The notes beneath the pieces were generated by a model. That model ran no database searches and had not been told where the DNA came from. It saw only the letters and a program-made list of their open reading frames with translations. The position numbers were made by a program, and so were the translations under genes. Shown piece after piece: positions 12,295-23,103 of a stretch of 64,000 bases of DNA (position 1 is its first letter; each line of letters begins with the position of its first letter). This DNA comes from Siphonodentalium dalli (taxonomy: Eukaryota; Mollusca; Scaphopoda; Gadilida; Siphonodentaliidae): positions 219,575,148-219,639,147 of the forward strand of contig CP136061.1 in NCBI GenBank assembly GCA_032622095.1. The letters are read 5' to 3'.

Positions 12295-13002
12295 CTAGAA
12301 GGTGACCCGACTTCGTCCGGGCTTTGACCTTGAATTGTCTATTTTGAAGGCCAAGGTCAAGTGGGGTCCCGAACAAAAGTACCCGACAAAAGTAACCATC
12401 GAAATCCACCCGGTTTTACCCCGATTTGACCTTGAATTGATCATTTTGAAGGTCAAGGTAAGGTCGGGGTCACGAGTTGACCCGTCCAAAACACCCAGTG
12501 GACAAAAGTAAAATAACATTTCGTCGAAATACCGTCAAAATTGGCGATTTGACCTTGAATTGACCCGATTTCAGGGCCAAGGTCACGTCGCACGGGCAAA
12601 TTAATATGCTTATGAGACTCCCCATACGAAAGTACCCCCACATACCAAGTTTCATCGAAATCCCGTGATATTCGGGCGTTTGACCTTGAAATGACCCGAT
12701 TTCAAGGTCAAGGTCACGTCGCACGGACAAATTAATAGGTTTATGCCACTCCCCGGCCGAAAATACACCCACATACCAAGTTTCATCGAAATCCCGTGAT
12801 ATTCGGGCGTTTGACCTTGAAATTACCCGATTTCACAGTCAAGGTCACGTCGCACGGACAAATTAATAGGCCCATGTCACTCCCCGGCCGAAAACACCCA
12901 CACATACCAAGTTTCATCGAAATCGGCTCGGCCGTTTTTGAGTTCATCGATTACAGACAGACACACACACACACACACAGATCTTCCAAAATATATAATA
13001 GA
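12295..13002 (-). mobile_element. Helitron-like non-autonomous element H1
   Basis: Read on the minus strand, the element starts with TC (TCTATTATATATTTTGGAAG) and ends in CTAG. A hairpin lies about 10 bases before that end: CCCGAC, loop TTC, GTCCGGG with one bulged C. The left flank base is A (12294). These are the canonical Helitron end rules (5' TC, 3' CTRR, subterminal hairpin, insertion between A and T). The interior is a set of diverged units containing GACCTTGAATTGACC and AAGGTCAAGGTCA, and a (CA)n tract lies near the TC end. No Rep/helicase frame is present. Its right end abuts the next element with no base between. Confidence 0.75.
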
Positions 13003-13586
13003 CTAGAAGGTGACCCGACTTCGTCCGGGCTTTGACCTTGAATTGTCTATTTTGAAGGCCAAGGTCAAGTGGGGTCACGATTTGACCCGTCCAAAACACT
13101 GCCCGAACAAAAGTACCCGACAAAAGTACCCGTCGAAATCCATCCGGTTTTACCCGATTTGACCTTGAATTGATCATTTTGAAGGTCAAGGTCAGGTCGG
13201 GGCACGATTTGACCCGTCCAAAACACCAAGTGGACAAAAGTAACCCTATGTATAAAATTTCGTCGAAATACCATCAAAATTGGCGATTTGACCTTGAATT
13301 GACCCGATTTAAAGGTCAAGGTCACGTCTCACGGGCAAATGAATATGCTTATGAGACTCCCCATACGAAAGTACCCCCACATACCAAGTTTCATCGAAAT
13401 CCCGTGATATTCGGGCGTTTGACCTTGAAATGACCCGATTTCAAGGTCAAGGTCACGTCGCACGGGCAAATTAATAGGCCCATGTCACTCCCCGGTCGAA
13501 AATATCCTCACATACCAAGTTTCATCGAAATCGGCTTGGCCGTTTTTGAGTCCATAGATTACAGACAGACACACACACACCCTCAC

Positions 13587-13623
<37 letters not shown>

Positions 13624-13644
13624 TCTTCCAAAATATATAATAGA
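13003..13644 (-). mobile_element. Helitron-like non-autonomous element H2
   Basis: Same family and orientation as the preceding element and head-to-tail with it (junction GA|CTAG at 13002/13003). It ends ...ATAATAGA followed by T at 13645, so the pair as a whole sits between a host A and a host T. The (CA)n tract near the TC end is longer and interrupted (about 13569-13620). The flanking DNA on the right is LINE-derived, so the pair probably inserted into a LINE copy. Confidence 0.75.
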
Positions 13645-13649
13645 TTCCG

Positions 13650-14035
13650 AATGCGATCAATACTAAATGTATTACATCCTCTGTTAAGATGTTCGAAGTG
13701 CTTATGTATATTATCAAGCGGTACGCCAACATTACTTGGGTTGTGCAATTGTATGTTATCCATTTCTGATCGCACGAATGATCTATGCCGGTTAATTGCG
13801 ATATCAAGTGTTTTCTTATATCTTTTCTCTGATTGTTGAATTCAACTCAAGACTTATTTTGTGCAGATGGATACATTTTACATCTGCGTTTCGCCTTTCT
13901 GAAAGTCGTTCTGGCCTCTCTACAGCTCCGATCGAACCACGGATTGCTCGCCTTACTTGGAGTGGGGTTATTAGATAATATTTTTCGGGTTCCAAAATTT
14001 AATGTCTTTCGCGCTGAATCCACTAATTCTTGCAA
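13650..14035 (-). mobile_element. LINE fragment: endonuclease-RT linker region
   Basis: The minus-strand frame 14035-13847 contains NPWFDRSCREARTTFRKAKR, the Trp-Phe-Asp/Cys and basic pattern typical of the segment between the endonuclease and reverse transcriptase of non-LTR retrotransposons. It continues past an in-frame stop and a shift to about 13650. There it meets the right end of the Helitron-like pair. It is a dead fragment, and on strand and order it may belong with the RT remnant at 10215-10797. Confidence 0.6.
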
Positions 14036-14039
14036 TTAA

Positions 14040-14741
14040 TGAATAGTATATTGATCCGCAACGCCAGTTTCCATTTCGTTTACATTATTGGATAGATGTT
14101 CAAGCTCGTTCTGGTTCATGTTATCTATAACAACTGGGCGTATTTTAAGTGCGATAATTCACAGGTAGAATATTGGGCTAACTTACCGTGCAGTACTGTA
14201 TAATACCCAAACTTCTGATGGATTTCAGGAAACAAATTCAGTTCAGCACAAATGTTAAAGAGGAAAAGCTACATAAATATAAGAAAAGAATGTAGTTTGA
14301 GTGTTTTATTGAAGGTATGTCGCTGTGGCCGTTGGATCACATTCAATGTGAACCGCAAACAATATGTGACAGCACAATATACCGTCAATAAGACACACTC
14401 AAACTGCATTCATTTCTTAAAAGCAGTGAGATACACTGTCCCTTTATGTGAATCCTAGTCGATTTGTCGAGTCACAATTATGCGACCAGTTATAACTACT
14501 CTCAATTGTCTATAAAATCCACACAAAAAATTGATTTTTCAAATTAAAGAATGATGGGCGTTTTAGTTGTGCACATTAGGGGTTTTGTTCAGATGGACAG
14601 GGTGGCGGAGCTACACAATTAGAGCCAATCTGATATCAATGCATTCACTTTGCGTACTTGCTTCCCTCCGTGCAAACACAGCGACACAGTAAAGATTCCT
14701 TCTGGTACCGAAACGGATTATACCAGTTTCGTGGTATTAAA
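14040..14741. other. Upstream region of GPCR 1, nothing recognised
   Basis: No exon or promoter element can be supported. One short frame (14252-14458) has no family features. Confidence 0.4.
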
Positions 14742-15923
14742 ATGACACTTTCTCTAAGGTATACAACAATAGGATCTCAAGTGTCATTTGACGAGAATTC
14801 AACAACCGATGTTGCAGTCATAGAAAGCAGGAATGTCACTTTGAGCATGCTGTCATTTGCCGAGAATTCAACAAACAATGTTACAGTAACAGACAACAGG
14901 AATGTCACCTTGGGTATGGTTCAATTCCTACTTTTATTCGTTGGAACTATCGGGAATATTTTGACAATAATTGTATTTATTCGTCCGGCGATGAGATCAA
15001 GACGATCCTCGTTGTTGTTTCTGGTTCTGGCAATAGGAGACATTTTTGTACTGTACACGAGTTTGTTATTCGATGCGATCAGCAGAATAGTGCGTTGGCA
15101 CATCATTCATGTGAGTGACGCATCTTGTAAAGCGTACCTATTTCTTCTGTATTCTTCTGCTGATATCTGCGTTTGGATCCTCGTTGTGTTGACAGTCGAT
15201 CGGACCGTGCACGTGTGTTGTAAACTGAAGAGAGCCTTCTTTTCCAGCAAGAAGTCAGTTGTCTGTGAAATTGTGTTCGTTGTAATTGGAAGTCTGCTGG
15301 TGAATTGCCATCATATATATGGAACGAAATTGTCTGATGGTACTGTTAATCAATTGAGAAGATGTGTCCCTACCGGGGCGCCAGAGTATGTATGGTTTAA
15401 AGACAATGTATGGTTTTGGTTGGATGTTGTCAAGTATTCATTTGTTCCAATCATCATTATCGCATCCTGCAATACTCTACTTATTTTTCATATCAGGAAA
15501 ACAAAAAGAGCGTTAAAATATTTCACTGGGAGCCAAGACCAAGGAAGGCAGGGGAATACAGCGACATCATCGACTTCACTTATGCTAATAGCCACGAGTT
15601 TCCAACTCCTAGTGACAACAACGCCACTGGTCTTAGCAATAGCTATCAACAATGCAGATGCAACCTTTTTCAAGACCACTCTTTTTGGTATTCTTGTGAC
15701 ATTGAGCAGAGCTAATAACTGCTTAAATTTCTTCACCTATGTTATCAGCGGTAAGAAATTTAGAGCCGAACTTGGGCATGCTCTGAAACAAAGATGTCCC
15801 CATTCGATAACTGGAGAGTCATTTAGCATACAACAAACAGACCAACCAATGAGTGTACAACATCCGCATCATGGAGTCGATAACCAGACTTACATGATAT
15901 CCAGCGTCCTAAATACACCATAA
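14742..15923 (+). CDS. Rhodopsin-class (class A) GPCR 1, intronless, probable peptide receptor
   Basis: A 393-residue seven-helix receptor for an extracellular ligand at the plasma membrane, with no intron. I start it at the ATG at 14742; the frame is open a little further upstream but only through non-ATG codons. TM1 carries GNIL (Asn72), TM2 LAIGD (Asp100), TM3 begins after Cys129 and ends in DRT (153-155) where DRY is usual. Cys208 in the second extracellular loop is the expected disulphide partner of Cys129. TM7 ends in NFFTY in place of NPxxY, followed by SGKKFR, a helix-8 start. The N-terminus holds five N-x-S/T sequons, produced by a 23-residue tandem duplication. The TM7 'N-x2-NFF-x-Y-x3-SGxxFR' pattern resembles FMRFamide/TRH/ghrelin-type peptide receptors. 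The ligand is not predictable. A possible AATAAA lies at 16724. Confidence 0.88.
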   Translation: MTLSLRYTTIGSQVSFDENSTTDVAVIESRNVTLSMLSFAENSTNNVTVTDNRNVTLGMVQFLLLFVGTIGNILTIIVFIRPAMRSRRSSLLFLVLAIGDIFVLYTSLLFDAISRIVRWHIIHVSDASCKAYLFLLYSSADICVWILVVLTVDRTVHVCCKLKRAFFSSKKSVVCEIVFVVIGSLLVNCHHIYGTKLSDGTVNQLRRCVPTGAPEYVWFKDNVWFWLDVVKYSFVPIIIIASCNTLLIFHIRKTKRALKYFTGSQDQGRQGNTATSSTSLMLIATSFQLLVTTTPLVLAIAINNADATFFKTTLFGILVTLSRANNCLNFFTYVISGKKFRAELGHALKQRCPHSITGESFSIQQTDQPMSVQHPHHGVDNQTYMISSVLNTP

Positions 15924-17280
15924 CAGAGTATATATGGAACAGATCGAAGAGCTGTGATCTTCGGATTATCATTTCAAGCCCAAGGTTATTTTTGTGCTAG
16001 TGTATTAATGTATGAGGTTGAAGTAGTTGCATAATGCGCATGCATCAGACGTCATTGAAATTTCAATGATTTATAACTATCACAGTTGGATCTGTCCTCG
16101 TTAAAAGATAGAACATCTTAAAACACTTTTAATACTCAAAGTGTATATATGTATACGGCGCTGTTGATATTAACCACGGATATTAAATTTACGCCGTGAC
16201 ATCACCATTCTCATAAATGTCATGGGTAGCAAAACACAATTCCAGGCAATGTTGGCTAACTTGAGGAGGGGGTTGCTGTACTACAAATCTGTGCTGAGCC
16301 ATTGTCCTTGGCACAGTTCAGATTAGTCATTGTTTGTTTAAGAGAAATTGTTGGCGTGTGTTTGCACATTAGTTTGTTCATAATGCATGTATTAGTCACT
16401 GAGTTGTGCCCATTGGTTTGCACGATAAAAACTACCAATTTCAACCCAAAAGTAGACAATGCCAAAGCTAATGTCAGTAAATAAGCTTATATATCTGCAG
16501 CAGATATGACAACACTGGTAAATATTTGAATAGCAAATAGTTATCATAGCAATTTCAAAATAATGTCTTGCAAGCGCAGATGACAACATTAAGGGGAGAA
16601 AACTCGCATATGCAAACACACGGGGTTGGCCTACACTGAATAGGAAAATCTTGTCACACATACACATTTCTTACTTTTATGTCAACTTTCAGTGCTTTGT
16701 GGAAATAATTAAACAATCAAAGCAATAAAGATAAATTTAACATAGGCAGAATGGCAGTTATATCCCTCAGATATTTAAATGTTCCATTTTCAGTTTTCAT
16801 TTAAACATCGAAATCGTGCACAGCTACACATTACATCTGCAGTTTTGGTTTTGAACACCGGAAGTCGATAATAGGGACACTATCCTGAATCCAAAACACA
16901 TAGGAGCTCTAAAGTCGTAGTGTTACCGACCAGACTGACAATAATTATTGAGCAGATTTTCGTTCGAGGTTTACCACCTTTTCATCATCTTGTGCATAGT
17001 ATGTTGAGGATGAAATAGTCATGTGGTGTCTTATTTAATAAGATGATTCCAGGCTATATAATAGTCATGGGGTGTCTGTGTATGTAGTAAGATGATTCGA
17101 TGTTATATAATAGTCGCTTGGTATCTTTGTATATAATAAATAATATAGTCACGTGGTGTCTTTGTATACAATAAGACATAGTCACGTGGTGTATATGTAT
17201 ATGAGATATAATCACGTGGCGTCTGTGTAAATAAAAATATATAATCCTGTGTTTTGTATATAATAAGATTATTTAATGTT
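15924..17280. other. Downstream region of GPCR 1; no second gene seen
   Basis: It holds the possible 3' UTR of the receptor (AATAAA at 16724-16729). At 17010-17250 there is a loosely repeated segment with phrases such as AGTCACGTGGTGTCT and TGTATATAATAAGA, period roughly 50-60 bp. Confidence 0.45.
17010..17250 (+). repeat. Degenerate ~50-60 bp tandem repeat
   Basis: Five or so units share ATAGTCACGTGGTGTCTTTG and TATAATAAGAT with length variation. It is AT-rich and non-coding. Confidence 0.6.
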
Positions 17281-17772
17281 ATAATTGATATAGAGTTGGT
17301 TTCAGTTGGATGAAAAAACTCGTTCAGGTCTTGAAGATATAGACATCGGTTATAATTGGCAATTTGAAAGTTTTTGCTGGAACCTATTTTTCAGAAGTGG
17401 TGATTTGCCGAGAAAACCGAATCTGTGATCCTTAATTTTATAAACACCACCAAAAAAAAAACTAATCCACCTTGTAATTAAGGTAGGATTGCAATGTAAT
17501 GTACTGAGTACTATTCGACTATCATCAAGTGTGATCATGCGCGACTCCTGGTGATCGCATTCGTACGTATGCTATCCATGATGTCAACCCAAATGTCCAC
17601 CTTGTCAGGTCCATGTATAAGATCCTGCTGATCCACATATATTCGTTTATAACTGACATGGGCACTCAATAAGCACATTGTAACAACATGGTTAATGTTA
17701 TAATTATGATGTTTCAATTCCTACGTGAGATTTTAAAACAGTTTTCCCAATAAAACGGCGCTCACTCAAGCA
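17281..17772 (+). repeat. Left arm of large palindrome (arm family P, copy 1)
   Basis: About 490 bp that recurs in inverted orientation at 19239-19640 and in direct orientation at 22446-22923. Landmarks are GATATAGAGTTGGTTTCAG, the poly-A run near 17452-17461, GTGATCATGCGCGACTCCTG and GCGCTCACTCAAGCA. Copies 1 and 2 share two short blocks (CTGCTGATCC and AATAAGCACATTG) that copy 3 lacks. A 60-codon frame is conserved in the copies, but the DNA is nearly identical, so this is not evidence of coding. Confidence 0.85.
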
Positions 17773-17774
17773 TA

Positions 17775-19236
17775 CAGTAATGCCCTACTTAATCGACTCC
17801 CTAACCACAGCAGAATTATGGGTAACTTTTCAGGATTAATTAACAGTAAACGCAGACAAAACAAAAATTGTAATGTTCTCTAAACACGGTTTACCAAAAT
17901 ATGCACAATTTAAACTCGATGGTAAAAGTATCGAAGTGGTTAAAAACTTCAATTATCTCGGAATTATTCTCTCGAAGACGGGAAAATTTGGAGAAGCCAA
18001 GAACAATTTGGCTTCTAAAGGCATGAACGCATTGTACTCTGTTATCGAAAGCCCGTAAATACTGCTTGAGTATAAAAAACAATTCGAATTATTTGATGCA
18101 CAAGTAGTGCCAGTACTCCTCTATGGGTGTGAGGTGTGGGGACATGAAAATTGTGCTATTATTGAGAATGTTCACCGACAATTTATGAAGCACTTATTGC
18201 GAGCAAAACCTTCGACGGCTGACTACATGGTTTATGCAGAAACTGGCCGAATGCCATTAGAAATTTTAATTAAAACACGAATGATTAAATATTGGTGTAG
18301 AGTAGTTAACATGGATGAAAAGCGATATTCTAAAGTACTATATCAGTTATCACGCACGCTATCAGACGATTCAAATCACATCAGTTGGCTGAGTTCCATT
18401 CGTCACACCTTAGAGTCATGCTCCCAAGCTCATATATTTGATTGCGACAAATGTAGACCAACTTATCAAGTACGTGAAATGTAGTCTGATTAGCCAATTC
18501 AGATCGAACTGGGAAGCAGATCTGCAAAAATCTAGCCGGGAAAAAATATATCAGATATTCAAACATGATATCTCATATGAAAGCTATCTAGACACTCCAA
18601 ATGAATTTAATAGAACGATATTATGTAAATTTAGAACATAAAATCACCATTTGCCAGTGGAAACCGGTCGCTGGAATGGTACAGATCTAAGGGAACGAAC
18701 ATGCCCGCTATGTAGATATAACAGACTAGGAGACGAATTACATTACCTATTTGAATGTGAAGCGCTTGAGCGCGAGAGAAAATGTCATATATCAAAAGAA
18801 TATCTGAATAGACCAAACATTACAACAATGGATGAACTTCCCAATGTACAAAACCCATGCCAAATACGGCGTCTATGCAAATTTATACATACCATTTTTA
18901 AGAGGTTCGACGAAAATCCGCCTGGTTGACATATACCATCTGAACTATTTAGTTATTGATACGTATTAAACATTTCGAACGAGTACATATAATATTCTAA
19001 TCGTAACTACATGATCTCCAATGCCGCCATACATTTGTACATATTGTATATATATATATATACTTGTTACCAATTTTTGTATATAAGTTATGTTAATCTC
19101 CATACGCATCTGTCATGTGTCATGAGAATAAATGATTGATTGTTGCCATTCATCGAAAATATCTCGGGGACTAAATCCTGAAAAGTTACCCATAATTCTG
19201 CTGTGGTTAGGGAGTCGATTAATTAGGGCATTACTG
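17775..19236. mobile_element. Tc1/mariner-like palindromic MITE interrupted by a LINE tail
   Basis: Its ends are CAGTAATGCCCTA... and ...GGGCATTACTG, flanked by TA on both sides (17773-17774, 19237-19238), the target duplication of Tc1/mariner elements. The uninterrupted copy at 22926-23101 is 176 bp and almost entirely foldback. Here the two halves (about 17775-17836 and 19145-19236) are split by roughly 1.3 kb of LINE sequence. It lies exactly at the centre of the larger palindrome. Confidence 0.75.
17837..19142 (+). mobile_element. 5'-truncated, decayed LINE (RT end, C-terminal domain, 3' end)
   Basis: The frame starts within the reverse transcriptase (VNADKTKIVMFSKHG, then NYLGIILSKTG, palm/thumb motifs). 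It meets an in-frame TAA at 18056 and resumes with VPVLLYGCEVWG to 18484. It shifts frame near 18440-18480, has another stop at 18639, and ends with RWNGTDLRERTCPLC ... LHYLFEC, a C-x2-C...H-x4-C C-terminal cluster (stop about 18929). The 3' end is AATAAATGATTGATTG at about 19127-19142. The LLYGCEVWG block is common in jockey/CR1-group Pol proteins of invertebrates. Two stops and one shift make it inactive. Confidence 0.85.
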
Positions 19237-19238
19237 TA

Positions 19239-19640
19239 TGCTTGAGTGAGCGCCGTTTTATTGGGAAAACTGTTTTAAAATCTCACTTAGGAATTGAAAC
19301 ATCATAATTCTAACATTAACCATGTTGTTACAATGTGCTTATTGAGTGCCCATGTCAGTTATAAACGAATATATGTGGATCAGCAGGATCTTATACATGG
19401 ACCTGACAAGGTGGACATTTGGGTTGACATCATGGATAGCATACGTACGAATGCGATCACCAGGAGTCGCGCATGATCACACTTGATGATAGTCGAATAG
19501 TACTCAGTACATTACATTGCAATACTACCTTATATTTTAATTACAAGGTGGATTAGTTTTTTTTTTGTGGTGTTTATAAAATTAAGGATCACAGATTCGG
19601 TTTTCTTGGCAAATCACCACTTCTGAAAAATAGGTTCCAG
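19239..19640 (-). repeat. Right arm of large palindrome (arm family P, copy 2, inverted)
   Basis: Reverse complement of the left arm, beginning TGCTTGAGTGAGCGCC right after the MITE's TA. It ends at ...AATAGGTTCCAG, losing the outer ~110 bp of the left arm. At 19641 it abuts another repeat, the left partner of the 35.3-36.7 kb sequence. Confidence 0.85.
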
Positions 19641-20633
19641 ACTAAATGTAAGGGGAAATCCATTGCAAACTAATTGAAAATATATTGTCACTCTTTAGTA
19701 AGTTTATGGCGGAATGATGAATGCTGATACCACTCCCATTCACAAATTAATGCAAGTGTTGTGCACCCACTCCCCATTAACAATTTTATAACACAATTGT
19801 TCATCCAAATAGCATGTAGGCTTAGATCATTAAATATGTCTTCAGGGGAATCCTGAATACATATGAATCATAATTACATATGGATCCTGAATTCATATGA
19901 ATCTCCTCAATACATATCGTTGATGAGATGACACAAATGATCGTACACATTAAACGTTCTGAAATATATGGTTCATGAGATGACACAAATGATCGTACAT
20001 ATTTGACGCTCTGAAATATATGGTCTTCGTGTTCCACTTGCCCAAAGACGAGCTGAAATATATTTCAAATGTCTATTTACATATTTTATCATTCATTTCG
20101 AGCGTATACTCTGAATGCGCGTACATGCATATGAAATGACACAAATTATCCTCCAATAGCAACATTACTATACTAGTATATGTATTTTGTGTACCACAGA
20201 TGTGACCACAAACATGTACTGATTAATTTGTACTCCCATTTGGTATATACACCTATATGTATTTCTAACGAAATTAAAGATTTTCATTAAGTGTCAGATT
20301 ATATATCTCAGAATATATATTGAAAAAGCCTTTCACTTCTATCTCAAACAACAAAATAAACAGGCATAATTCTACTATATGACGTATATTAACTTAGAAA
20401 TAAAAATAAACATGATATCAATCCACATGTCTGTATACTGATACAGATTCAAAAATGATTGAAAACAATTTCAACTGAGAAATTATAGTTATATACTGAA
20501 CGTGTTTTTAGCACTACCACATCGTCCTCTACAATTGTATAATTAGTTATGGTACATAACACTTTGTCAGAACTAAACCCGTCTGCTATACCCAATGGTA
20601 TCTATTCCAAGATACCTGGGGTAACATTTATTT
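19641..20633. repeat. Long-range inverted repeat, left copy
   Basis: About 1 kb whose reverse complement lies at 35282-36662. Matching landmarks are TTATGGCGGAATGATGAATG, the ATTCATATG-rich block near 19850-19920, GATCGTACACATTAAACG, CTAGTATATGTATTTTGTG, and ACTAAACCCGTCTGCTATAC with CCAAGATACCTGGGGTAAC. The copies are highly similar. The right copy is longer because of a ~310-bp insert and extra minisatellite units. Confidence 0.88.
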
Positions 20634-22150
20634 CCACCAAATTGATTCCCATTCTGTCCGATGATACAAGAAATCTAATCGTGTGATTTAAATATGGCAA
20701 AATTTGCGCCATTTGAGTCAGGGGTGCACTGAAGGGGAGAGGGGCAACAAAATTGATAAAACTTTTTAAGGCCGATTTCCACCAAATTGATACACATTCT
20801 TCTCCATGCTTCGAGAAATCTAATCGTGTGATGCAAAGATGGAAAAGTGGCGTCTTTTGAGTCAGGGGTGCACGGAATGTGAGAGGGGCACCAAAATTTA
20901 TCAAACTTTTTAGCGCCGAATTCTACCAAATTGATACACATTCTTCTCCATGACACGAGAACTATAATCGTGTTATGTGAAGACGCCAAGTTGGTGTCGT
21001 TTGGACGAAAGATGGGGCACTTAATTTGATAAGAATATATTTGGTCGCCGATTATCACCAAACTTATACATTATCATCTTCATGACATCAGGAGCGTCTT
21101 AAAAAAAAGTGAGTCTTAAAGCTGTCATATGTGACGTGTGATTAAATATGTCAAAAGCGGCATTTAAAGTGTTATTTAAAGATGGTAAAAGTGGTGCCAT
21201 TTGAGGCAGGGGTGCAATGAAGGGGAAAGGCACGCCAAAATTGATGTATAGCGTCCCTTCTTGGTGGAAATTAAACCTATACATAATCATCTCCATTATA
21301 TCAGGAGTGTAATCGTGTGGTTAAAATACGCCAAATTGGCGAAGTTTGTTTAATAGTTGGGGGCACTAAATTTGATACGAATTGTTTTGTCGCCGATTTC
21401 CACCAATTTTATATATATATTCATCTTCATAATGAGTAGAGATGTCATAGTGGCGCTACTTGAGTCAAGGGCGGGGAGGGACAACATCTATAGAAATATA
21501 TTTAGCGCAAATTTCCACCAAATTCATACACATTATTCTCCAATGATACGAGGAATCAATCAACTTGTGTAGGTTGGTGCCTACATTTGCGAATGTCGGG
21601 TCTGTCTGTGTTACATATACCTTCATGTGGACCATCTATATTGCACCAAAGGTAACTGGTGTGGGTTAATTTTTTCTTAAAAGACGCTGTTTGTGACAGG
21701 TGCAAAAAAAATGGGGATTTCCCCAAAATGATACAATATAATCTCCAGAATGTTCAGGAGTGCACAGAGGGCACCAACATATATTTAAACGCCCATTTCC
21801 TCCAAATTGATACATATTCTTCCACATGATACGCGGAATTTAATCGTGTGATTTAAATGGGGGTCGCTTGGATGAGAGATGGGGGAGGCACTAAATTTGA
21901 TAAGAATTTGTTTAGTTGCCGATTACCACCACACATATACGTAATCATCTCCGTGATATCAGGAATCCAATGGATGTGGTTTAGATATGGGAAAAGGGGC
22001 ACCGTTCGAGTCATTAATGTGGAAGGGATGAGCACCAATTTGATACAAATATGATTGGCACTAATTTCCACCAAGAAGGGACGCTATACATTTAACATTG
22101 ATGAGAATGTTTTAGTCGCCAATATCAACAAAAGTTGTATAAAGTCATCT
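20634..22150. repeat. Degenerate tandem array, ~145-bp unit
   Basis: Units begin with TTCCACCAAATTGATACACA and include CATGATACGAGGAATCTAAT CGTGTGATT-like and GAGTCAGGGGTGCA-like phrases. Starts occur near 20636, 20780, 20924 and 21054 and continue with increasing divergence to about 22150, about ten units. No frame runs through the units. It is satellite-like, of unknown origin. Confidence 0.75.
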
Positions 22151-22445
22151 CCATATAATTCGTTCTATAAGGAGTTTTTGGCGTTCACATTTCACAGCCT
22201 CGACATGTGGTGACCTAATTAAGTCACTTGAACAATTACATCTCAATTGTCATTTGTATGAGGACGGGAATCAGGACATTCATACAGTGAGTTCGCAAAA
22301 CAGATACATAGAATAAAACGTTATAAGTATACTTATCATTATATTTAAAGACATATTATGTACTTGTTTCGGGTAAGAAACTGATCAGTTAGTATCCAGG
22401 CGCTATGCCAACTGGAGGAATGTAACTTTCTACTAACATCGGCGA
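22151..22445. other. Non-coding stretch
   Basis: Nothing recognised between the tandem array and the third arm copy. Confidence 0.4.
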
Positions 22446-22923
22446 AAATCTATAATTGATATAGAGGTGGTTTCAGTTGGATGAAAAAACTCGTTCAGGT
22501 CTTGAAGATATAGACATCGGTTATAATTGGCAATTTGAAAGTTTTTTCTGGAACCTTTTTTCAGAAGTGGTGATTTGCCGAGAAAACCGAATCTGTGATC
22601 GTTAATTTTATAAACACCACAAAAAAAAAACTAATCCACCTTGTAATTAAGGTAGTATTGCAATGTAATGTACTGAGTACTATTCGACTATCACCAAGTG
22701 TGATCATGCGCGACTCCTGGTTATCGCATTCGTACGTATGCTATCCATGATGTCAACCCAAATGTCCACCTTGTCAGGTCCACGTATAAGATCCACATAT
22801 ATTCGTTTATAACTGACATGGGCACTCATTCTAACAACATGGTTAATGTTAGAATTATGATGTTTCAATTCCTAAGTGAGATTTTAAAACAGTTTTCCCA
22901 ATAAAACGGCGCTCACTCAAGCA
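22446..22923 (+). repeat. Arm family P, copy 3
   Basis: Direct repeat of 17281-17772, 5.17 kb downstream. It lacks two short blocks present in copies 1 and 2. On its right it is followed by an intact MITE, as in copy 1, but beyond the MITE the sequence is unrelated and no inverted arm follows. Confidence 0.85.
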
Positions 22924-22925
22924 TA

Positions 22926-23101
22926 CAGTAATGCCCTAATTAATCGACTCCCTAACCACAGCAGAATTATGGGTAACTTTTCAGGATTTAGTCCCCGAGA
23001 TATTTCCGATGAATGGCGACAAGACATATTTCCGACTAAATCCTGAAAAGTTACCCATAATTCTGCTGTTGTTAGGGAGTCGATTAATTAGGGCATTACT
23101 G
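22926..23101. mobile_element. Intact Tc1/mariner-like palindromic MITE, 176 bp, TA duplication
   Basis: The inverted arms of about 68 bp start CAGTAATGCCCTAATTAATC and meet around TATTTCCGATGAATGGCGAC. They are flanked by TA at 22924-22925 and 23102-23103. No transposase is present. It is the uninterrupted counterpart of the split element at 17775-19236. Confidence 0.8.
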
Positions 23102-23103
23102 TA

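Noticed and set aside
14658-14741. Extended N-terminus for GPCR 1
   Set aside because: The extra 28 codons start at TTG; the first ATG at 14742 gives a normal ectodomain length.
17535-19476. A nearly identical 60-codon frame in both palindrome arms (17535-17717 minus, 19294-19476 plus)
   Set aside because: The whole DNA of the arms is duplicated, so the frame conservation carries no information. There is no domain, start context or splice support.
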